Positions 6,895 through 11,634 of a DNA stretch of 11,634 nucleotides are shown piece after piece. Positions within the stretch are counted from its first letter, which is position 1. Every line of letters starts with the position of its first letter. Below the pieces are notes generated by a model. It saw only the letters and a program-made list of their open reading frames with translations. It searched no databases and had not been told where the DNA came from. Source of the stretch: Dehalococcoidales bacterium (GTDB lineage: Bacteria; Chloroflexota; Dehalococcoidia; Dehalococcoidales; UBA5760); contig JAGYOC010000200.1 of assembly GCA_018399795.1 (NCBI GenBank), forward strand, positions 1 through 11,634, in the 5' to 3' direction. The position numbers and the translations under genes are program-made.

Positions 6895-7554
6895 CTAAAG
6901 AATGATATTACCGTTCGGGAGACCACATTTCTGTGCGTGAATTTTCTCAAGACGGGATAGCCGATTCTGGAAATTGTTACTGGTGATATCACCTGCTCCC
7001 ATTACCATTGCATCCTCCCTGTTGTCGGTATAGTATTTGGGGCGTATACTCAACTCTCTGAAACCGTACTTGATATAGAGCTTCTGTGCTATATCGTTGG
7101 ACAATCTTACTTCCAGGATAATGTTACGTGCCGCTTGCTTTATGGCCAGCTTAAGCAGGGTTATCAGAAGCTGCTCACCTATTCCCTGGCGACGGTATTT
7201 TTCTCTGACTGCGATGTTGGTGATATGCCCTTCATCTGCCATCATCCATATTCCGGCGAATCCAACTATATGCTGCCTGTAACCAGAAGCGGATTTCCCC
7301 TTTGCGTTGGGTCTTTCTTGGTTGGAATGTTGCTGTACGGATCTCGAATTAAGGGGGTAAGTTTCATCTGCTGTAATTATATCTGGAATCTGGACGATTT
7401 CATCCCTTTTACTGGCAACAACATAGTGAGCAAGGCCTATCTCCAGTTCCCGGTTATAGTTCGCCGGTGGCCACATGGTGGGAAAGGCTTCACGGTCGAT
7501 CTCGGTGACTTGCGAAATGTCTTCTCGGCGCATCCTTCTTATCAGACAGGTCAA
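6895..7554 (-). CDS. rimI: RimI-like GNAT N-acetyltransferase with internal polar insertion
   Basis: A protein of 219 residues, against about 150 for typical RimI. The N-terminus LIRRMRREDISQVTEIDREAF and the C-terminal block LEVRLSNDIAQKLYIKYGF ... YYTDNREDAMVM are typical RimI. The acetyl-CoA loop is R121-x-x-G124-x-G126 (RRQGIG). RimI acetylates the N-terminal alanine of ribosomal protein S18 or similar substrates. Residues about 51-95 form a polar insertion (SVQQHSNQERPNAKGKSAS) between two strands, and about 30 residues extend past the GNAT domain. The start is TTG at 7554: GGAG lies 6 nt upstream and the LIRRM segment belongs to the domain, so the ATG at 7533 would be too late. An ATG at 7566 runs into a stop at once. 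Confidence 0.82.
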   Translation of the reverse strand: MTCLIRRMRREDISQVTEIDREAFPTMWPPANYNRELEIGLAHYVVASKRDEIVQIPDIITADETYPLNSRSVQQHSNQERPNAKGKSASGYRQHIVGFAGIWMMADEGHITNIAVREKYRRQGIGEQLLITLLKLAIKQAARNIILEVRLSNDIAQKLYIKYGFRELSIRPKYYTDNREDAMVMGAGDITSNNFQNRLSRLEKIHAQKCGLPNGNIIL

Positions 7555-7560
7555 GGCTTA

Positions 7561-7564
7561 CTCC
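7561..7564 (-). promoter_or_regulatory. Shine-Dalgarno supporting the TTG start of the RimI-like gene
   Basis: GGAG on the minus strand, 6 nt before the TTG at 7554. Confidence 0.6.
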
Positions 7565-7597
7565 ATTACGATAGGCTGGATTTACGAGGTTGAGGTT

Positions 7598-7606
7598 ATT
7601 GTATCA
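7598..7606 (-). promoter_or_regulatory. Extended -10 promoter candidate for the RimI-like gene
   Basis: TGATACAAT on the minus strand contains the -10 box TACAAT (7598-7603) preceded by a TGn extension. No good -35 box is seen at the usual distance, which extended -10 promoters tolerate. It gives a leader of about 37 nt. Confidence 0.4.
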
Positions 7607-7679
7607 CAACCGAGAATTGGCTCGATATAGCTTTTCGGCAGATATGGCAGGATACTATCTTTTTGGGTACTTCATTCGT

Positions 7680-7685
7680 TATAAT
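7680..7685 (+). promoter_or_regulatory. -10 box of the sigma factor/DUF5667 operon
   Basis: A perfect TATAAT with only a weak match at the -35 position. Transcription would begin near 7692, after the ATG at 7688 but about 47 nt before the GTG at 7739, which supports the later start of the sigma factor gene. The weak -35 leaves open control by another sigma factor or an activator. Confidence 0.45.
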
Positions 7686-7725
7686 TTATGCACAGGGTAA
7701 TAGCCCTTAATACCGTTGAACAGGC

Positions 7726-7731
7726 GGGGAG
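7726..7731 (+). promoter_or_regulatory. Shine-Dalgarno deciding the ECF sigma start
   Basis: GGGGAG followed by a 7-nt spacer and GTG at 7739. No comparable site precedes the ATG at 7688. Confidence 0.65.
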
Positions 7732-7738
7732 TTATCAG

Positions 7739-8275
7739 GTGCAGGATGATGAGAGCCTCGTACGACGAGCAAAGCAGTATGACCAGGAGGCTTTTACAGA
7801 GTTGTACGACAAATATTTCGATAAGATTTACCGCTATGTAGCGGTAAAGGTTGGTGATAGGATGGAAGCAGAAGATATTACCCAGCAGGTATTTCTGAAA
7901 GCGATAAAATCCATTTCTGCATTTAAGTGGAAGGGTTTCCCTTTCTCATCCTGGTTATTCCGGATTGCACATAATCAGGTGGTTGATTATCTCAGGAAGA
8001 AGAAAAAGCAGGCTACTGTTGCTCTTGACGACAATGTCTTGACCAGTAAAGATGATCCGGAAGCCATACTGGAGCAGAAGCTAAATTTGGAGCAGTTGGC
8101 AACGGCAACAAAAAAGTTAACCAGTGCTCAGCAGGAGGTAATATCACTCCGTTTTGCTGGAGAGTTGCCTATTGCTCAGGTGGCCAAGGTTATGGGTAAA
8201 AGCGAGGGGGCGGTAAAGGCATTACAGCATAGCGCCATAGTTTCGTTGCGTAAAGCTTTTATGGGTATTGGATAG
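7739..8275 (+). CDS. ECF-type RNA polymerase sigma factor (sigma-70 family)
   Basis: A protein of 178 residues from the GTG start, normal for ECF sigma factors. The sigma-2 region (about 8-88) contains AFTELYDKYFDKIYRYV, EAEDITQQVFLKA and WLFRIAHNQVVDYLRKKKK, covering core binding and -10 recognition. The sigma-4 region (about 122-173) contains LTSAQQEVISLRFAGELPIAQVAKVMGKSEGAVKALQHSA, a helix-turn-helix for the -35 element. The frame is also open from an ATG at 7688, which would add 17 non-conserved residues, but the promoter and Shine-Dalgarno favour GTG at 7739. Its stop codon abuts the ATG of the DUF5667 membrane protein, a layout expected for a sigma factor and its membrane regulator. 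The inducing signal and regulon are unknown; a role in envelope stress is inferred from the neighbours. Confidence 0.9.
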   Translation: MQDDESLVRRAKQYDQEAFTELYDKYFDKIYRYVAVKVGDRMEAEDITQQVFLKAIKSISAFKWKGFPFSSWLFRIAHNQVVDYLRKKKKQATVALDDNVLTSKDDPEAILEQKLNLEQLATATKKLTSAQQEVISLRFAGELPIAQVAKVMGKSEGAVKALQHSAIVSLRKAFMGIG

Positions 8276-9112
8276 ATGAACAGGAACAGGGAAATAGAAT
8301 CAATACTGGAAATTTGCCTGGAGCGGCTGGGAAAAGGAGATACCATTGAGCAATGTCTGGGGAGTTTCCCGGCTCAAGCCGGGGAACTGGAGCCGGTATT
8401 GCGTATGGCGCAGTTAACCAGAGATGCGTCCTCGGTTTCTCCTTCCCCTGATTTCCGTGCCAGAGCCAGGTATGAGTTCCATTCCGTACTTCAGGAAGTC
8501 GCGCAGAGGAAAAAGCCGGCGATATTTGGATTGAAAACACGGCTGGCAACTGTAATGGTGACATTGAGCGTTGTACTGGTATTTACCTGTGGCACGGTTG
8601 TAATGGCAAGCAACAGTATGCCGGATAACCCCCTTTATGTAATAAAGCTGGCCAGTGAGGAAGCCCGGCTGGCTTTAACTCCTTCGGATGTCGATAAGGC
8701 CAGGGTGTGTGTTATGCGGGTTGACAGAAGAGTGGATGAAATCGTGTATCTTGCCGATATGGGCGATGCACAGAAGGTGGATATAGCGGCAGCGCGTTTG
8801 GATAACTGTCTGGGGAGACTGGTTGAAATAGCCGAAGCAGAGGGAGCGGATGTGGCATTGATGGAGACCGGGCCTGCGGTGGAGAAAGCTGCAGATGATT
8901 CTGCCGGGATGAGGTCGACGGTTGGTGACTATGAGATGGATGAATTGAAGGTAGTTGTGGTCTATCATGCTGCCAGTAACCAGTCAGCACTGGTACGCAA
9001 GTTGATTGATGCCCCGGAGTCGGTAAAACCGGCTCTGCATAGGGCAATATCGGCCTCTACGGAGGGCTATGGGGAAACCATCAATGCCATTGGGGAAACT
9101 GATGGCTCTTGA
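8276..9112 (+). CDS. Single-pass membrane protein with DUF5667, probable anti-sigma regulator
   Basis: A protein of 278 residues. The cytoplasmic N-terminus (1-89) includes IESILEICLERLGKGDTIEQCL, as in many proteins encoded next to Chloroflexota ECF sigma factors. One membrane segment spans about 90-111 (LATVMVTLSVVLVFTCGTVV). Outside follows the DUF5667 domain (about 113-185) with MPDNPLYVIKLASEEARLAL, then a hydrophilic helical tail. No zinc-binding HxxxCxxC anti-sigma motif is visible. The ATG follows the sigma stop codon without a gap and no clear Shine-Dalgarno is present, so translation is probably coupled. A role as sensor or anti-sigma factor is inferred from context; DUF5667 has no established biochemical function that I know of. 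A terminator follows. Confidence 0.83.
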   Translation: MNRNREIESILEICLERLGKGDTIEQCLGSFPAQAGELEPVLRMAQLTRDASSVSPSPDFRARARYEFHSVLQEVAQRKKPAIFGLKTRLATVMVTLSVVLVFTCGTVVMASNSMPDNPLYVIKLASEEARLALTPSDVDKARVCVMRVDRRVDEIVYLADMGDAQKVDIAAARLDNCLGRLVEIAEAEGADVALMETGPAVEKAADDSAGMRSTVGDYEMDELKVVVVYHAASNQSALVRKLIDAPESVKPALHRAISASTEGYGETINAIGETDGS

Positions 9113-9122
9113 ATATGTCTGT

Positions 9123-9151
9123 ATCGCGGATTGTTAACCGCGATGCTTTTT
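9123..9151 (+). terminator. Rho-independent terminator after the sigma/DUF5667 operon
   Basis: The stem ATCGCGG (9123-9129) pairs perfectly with CCGCGAT (9138-9144) over an 8-nt loop, followed by GC and five T (9147-9151). It lies 10 bp after the DUF5667 stop codon and separates the pair from the SIMPL gene. Confidence 0.7.
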
Positions 9152-9195
9152 GGTAATAATATAGTGCGCTGTCATATTTATAATGGAGGCAATAG

Positions 9196-9984
9196 ATGAA
9201 TAGTAAGTGGCTACTGGGGATAACTTTGATACCGCTAGTACCCTTGGTTGCCTTGACCGGTTGTGGTTCTGCTTTGCCACATGTAGGCGATATAGGTTTC
9301 GATAGTTCTTCGTCTTCTCTCGAGTTAGAGCTGCATAATCAGGAAAGCGGTATTTTGGTTACCGGCAAGGGTAGGACCATGGCGGCTCCTGATATAGCTA
9401 TTGTCAGAGTTGGTATTGAGGCGCAGGAAGCGACTGTAGCGGAAGCTCAGCTTGAAGCGGTAGAGGCGATGGGTGGGGTAATGAATGCCCTGACCGATAG
9501 CGGAATGGAAGAGAAAGATATACAGACGCAGTATTTCAAAATACGTCAGGTAACCAGGTGGGATGAGGAAAGTAGCGAGAGCGTTGTTGTTGGCTATCAG
9601 GTGACCAATATGGTGAATGCCAAGATCAGGGATATTGATAATGCCGGTGCAATAGTAGATGCTGTTGCTGCTGCGGGGGGTGACCTTACCCGTATTGATA
9701 GTATCGACTTTTCTATCGATGAACCCGAAAAGTATTACGACGATGTCAGGCAAGATGCGGTTGAGGATGCCAGAGAAAAGGCAGGCCGGCTGGCTAACCT
9801 GGCCGGGGTTACCCTTGGCCAGCCTGTATATATCTCGGAGACTGCCCAATCATCGGTTCCGATCTACCGTGCGGGAGGAATAACATACGATAAGGCTATG
9901 TCAATACCTGAGACTCCTATTAGTCCGGGGGAGATGGAGATCAGCCTCTCTGTGAAGGTAAGGTACGAGATTATCGAAGAGTAA
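9196..9984 (+). CDS. SIMPL-domain (DUF541) lipoprotein
   Basis: A protein of 262 residues. The N-terminus is a lipoprotein signal peptide with hydrophobic run and lipobox LTGC (C23 lipidated), then a short serine-rich linker. The SIMPL/DUF541 domain spans about 52-260: ILVTGKGRTMAAPDIAIVRVGIEAQ starts it, the middle has VVGYQVTNMVNAKIRD, and DAREKAGRLANLAGVTLGQPVYISE is the typical late motif. The protein is probably anchored on the outer face of the membrane. Family members (Brucella BP26/Omp28, E. coli YggE) are linked to envelope and oxidative stress, without a defined catalytic activity. GGAGG lies 6 nt before the ATG. A TATAAT at 9179-9184 touches that Shine-Dalgarno and is too close to serve as this gene's promoter. 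It may be expressed by read-through or from an AT-rich promoter just after the terminator. Confidence 0.88.
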   Translation: MNSKWLLGITLIPLVPLVALTGCGSALPHVGDIGFDSSSSSLELELHNQESGILVTGKGRTMAAPDIAIVRVGIEAQEATVAEAQLEAVEAMGGVMNALTDSGMEEKDIQTQYFKIRQVTRWDEESSESVVVGYQVTNMVNAKIRDIDNAGAIVDAVAAAGGDLTRIDSIDFSIDEPEKYYDDVRQDAVEDAREKAGRLANLAGVTLGQPVYISETAQSSVPIYRAGGITYDKAMSIPETPISPGEMEISLSVKVRYEIIEE

Positions 9985-10059
9985 TACTTGAGCCGGGAAG
10001 CAAAATGCTCTGGTATAAAGGGAACGCGCTGGTGCCCACTTTATTTTCAGGCTTCGAAA

Positions 10060-11082
10060 TCAGAGGAGAGTAGCTTGGGGTGGTTTCCCTTTGTTGTAGG
10101 GACGTCCCAGGTGTTCGTAGGCAAGCCTGGTGGCCAGCCGTCCGCGTGGAGTCCGGTCCAGAAATCCCAGCTGTAAAAGATAGGGTTCGTAGACATCCAT
10201 TATGGTATCGGCCTCTTCGCTGATTGAAGCGGCGATGGTATCCAGCCCTACCGGACCACCGTTGAACTTATCGATTATAGTGGCGAGCAGTTTGTGGTCA
10301 ATTTCATCAAGACCGAGCGGATCTACCTCAAGCTTGGACAGTGCTTCTACTGCTACCGATTGTGTAATTAACCCGTCGGCCATTACTTGAGCGTAGTCAC
10401 GTACTCGCTTAAGGAGCCGGTTGGCAACACGCGGAGTACCTCTGGCCCGGCAGGATATCTCTGCGGACCCTTTGTCTTCAATGTCTACCCCCAGTATTTT
10501 TGCCGACCGTTTCAGTATGGATTCAATGGAAGTGTGGTCGTAAAAATCCAACCGGTATACGGCACCAAACCGGTCTCTCAAAGGGGGACTCAGTAAAGCG
10601 AATCGTGTCGTGGCCCCGATAAGGGTAAAGTCGGGAAGATTCAACCGGAGGTTTTTGGCACCCGGGCCTTTGCCAATGATTATATCCAGGGCATAATCTT
10701 CCATGGCCGGGTAAAGCATTTCCTCTACCGTTCTATTGAGGCGGTGGACCTCGTCGATAAAAAGTATGTTCCGGCTGCGTAGATTGGTGAGTATGGCGGC
10801 GAGGTCTCCGGTGCGTTCTACCGCTGGCCCCGAGGTGATTTTTATGCTTGCACCCACCTCGCCGGCGATAATGTGGGCCAGCGTAGTTTTACCCAGCCCG
10901 GGCGGGCCATAGAGCAGTATGTGATCCAGTGACTCGTCACGGCTTCTGGCAGCAGCAATTGCTATCTTAAGGTTTTCCTTTACTTTGGTCTGACCGATGA
11001 AGTCGGTAAGTTGCCTTGGCCTCAGGCTGGTGTCGAGTGAATTATCGTCCGTGTTAGGTTTTCCTGATATGACCCGTTCGAT
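10060..11082 (-). CDS. ruvB: Holliday junction branch migration ATPase RuvB, probable ATC start
   Basis: A protein of 340 residues, normal for RuvB. In order: N-terminal linker and DFIGQ motif (27-31), Walker [10 protein letters not shown] (59-67), Walker B LFIDEV (107-112), sensor 1 GATTR (156-160), arginine finger region PPLRDRFG (166-173), and a C-terminal winged helix with [21 protein letters not shown]. RuvB is the hexameric motor that, with RuvA, drives branch migration of Holliday junctions in recombination repair. The frame is open up to a TAG at 11086-11088 but holds no ATG, GTG or TTG before the GTG at 10857, which is inside the AAA domain and would remove Walker A. ATC at 11082 lies 6 nt after AGGGGG and gives [10 protein letters not shown], a plausible RuvB N-terminus. 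An ATA at 11070 is the alternative. ruvA and ruvC are not in the window. Confidence 0.92.
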   Translation of the reverse strand: MERVISGKPNTDDNSLDTSLRPRQLTDFIGQTKVKENLKIAIAAARSRDESLDHILLYGPPGLGKTTLAHIIAGEVGASIKITSGPAVERTGDLAAILTNLRSRNILFIDEVHRLNRTVEEMLYPAMEDYALDIIIGKGPGAKNLRLNLPDFTLIGATTRFALLSPPLRDRFGAVYRLDFYDHTSIESILKRSAKILGVDIEDKGSAEISCRARGTPRVANRLLKRVRDYAQVMADGLITQSVAVEALSKLEVDPLGLDEIDHKLLATIIDKFNGGPVGLDTIAASISEEADTIMDVYEPYLLQLGFLDRTPRGRLATRLAYEHLGRPYNKGKPPQATLL

Positions 11083-11088
11083 GTTCTA

Positions 11089-11094
11089 CCCCCT
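11089..11094 (-). promoter_or_regulatory. Shine-Dalgarno pointing to the ATC start of ruvB
   Basis: AGGGGG on the minus strand, followed by TAGAAC and then ATC at 11082. The 6-nt spacing is ideal for that codon. Confidence 0.6.
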
Positions 11095-11113
11095 ATCCTT
11101 TGCGGCTATATTT

Positions 11114-11122
11114 ATTATAACA
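11114..11122 (-). promoter_or_regulatory. Extended -10 promoter of ruvB
   Basis: TGTTATAAT on the minus strand is a perfect TATAAT (11114-11119) with a TGn extension. The -35 region is poor. Transcription would start near 11107, giving a leader of about 25 nt before the ATC start. Confidence 0.55.
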
Positions 11123-11168
11123 TATAGTTATGGGAGCGTTATTTAACTACGACTACATAGATATTGTG

Positions 11169-11210
11169 AGTATAGAGCCAACCTGCGGTATCACAGGTTG
11201 GCTCTATACT
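11169..11210. repeat. Perfect 17-bp inverted repeat, likely transcript-end hairpin of rpoC
   Basis: Arms AGTATAGAGCCAACCTG (11169-11185) and CAGGTTGGCTCTATACT (11194-11210) are exact reverse complements, separated by an 8-nt loop. The repeat begins 27 bp after the rpoC stop codon and could stop transcription or stabilise the mRNA 3' end. Neither strand has a clear U-tract after the stem (ACTTTGAC on plus, CTCACAAT on minus), so classical intrinsic termination is uncertain. Confidence 0.6.
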
Positions 11211-11236
11211 TTGACATCCAATATGGTATAAGACTC

Positions 11237-11634
<398 letters not shown>

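Noticed and set aside
9179..9184. TATAAT just before the SIMPL gene as its promoter
   Set aside because: Transcription would begin around the Shine-Dalgarno sequence and lose it.
9325..9849. Minus-strand open frame of 174 codons
   Set aside because: It is antisense to the SIMPL lipoprotein gene, with no start signals or known domain.
9985..10059. Possible bidirectional terminator between the SIMPL gene and ruvB
   Set aside because: Only short imperfect pairings such as AGCA/TGCT are found, with no convincing stem and T-run.
10060..10857. ruvB read as a 265-residue protein from GTG at 10857
   Set aside because: The same frame continues upstream and encodes Walker A and the N-terminal RuvB motifs, so this would be an artificial truncation.
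11169..11210. Inverted repeat as the end of a mobile element or a MITE
   Set aside because: The arms enclose only 8 bases, and there is no target duplication or transposase nearby.

Overview
The window looks like a chromosomal segment of an anaerobic bacterium, most likely a Chloroflexota of the Dehalococcoidia type. I base this on the overall look of the proteins: an ECF sigma factor followed by a DUF5667 membrane protein, a CcdA/TlpA pair without cytochrome biogenesis genes, and a soluble NuoE/NuoF/GltD-like flavoenzyme operon. This assignment is an inference. I see no tRNA, rRNA, CRISPR array, insertion sequence or phage gene. Coding density is high and no gene-free stretch exceeds about 220 bases.

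Layout. At 1-403 (+) lies the C-terminal end of a SAM-dependent methyltransferase. From 4866 down to 415 (-) runs a three-gene operon: a NuoE-like thioredoxin-fold [2Fe-2S] protein, a NuoF-like NADH/FMN subunit with extra iron-sulfur domains, and a 700-residue fusion of a NuoG/HydA-like [2Fe-2S] domain, a GltD/NfnL-like FAD/NADPH core and a two-cluster ferredoxin domain. The set matches the composition of the Sporomusa-type electron-bifurcating transhydrogenase (StnABC), which links NADH, NADPH and ferredoxin. No hydrogenase, formate dehydrogenase or membrane subunit is next to it. A promoter-like sequence sits upstream at about 4995-5024.

From 6748 to 5091 (-) is a thiol-disulfide group: a CcdA/DsbD-type membrane protein, a TlpA/ResA-like lipoprotein and a small cysteine-containing protein of unknown function. 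Upstream, also on the minus strand (6895-7554), is a RimI-like GNAT acetyltransferase with an internal polar insertion and a TTG start.

Divergently, 7739-9112 (+) encodes an ECF sigma factor and, directly abutting it (stop codon immediately followed by ATG), a single-pass membrane protein with DUF5667, probably its regulator. A terminator hairpin at 9123-9151 ends this pair and is followed by a SIMPL-domain lipoprotein (9196-9984). Convergent to that is ruvB (11082-10060, -). It has no ATG, GTG or TTG codon at its expected N-terminus and probably starts at an ATC codon preceded by a well-placed Shine-Dalgarno sequence and an extended -10 promoter. The window closes with the C-terminal end of rpoC (-), followed by an unusually perfect 17-bp inverted repeat.

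The best candidates for a second look are the Stn-like operon (function and cysteine set), the non-canonical ruvB start, the sigma/DUF5667/SIMPL envelope module, and the reduced CcdA motif with its small cysteine-containing partner.
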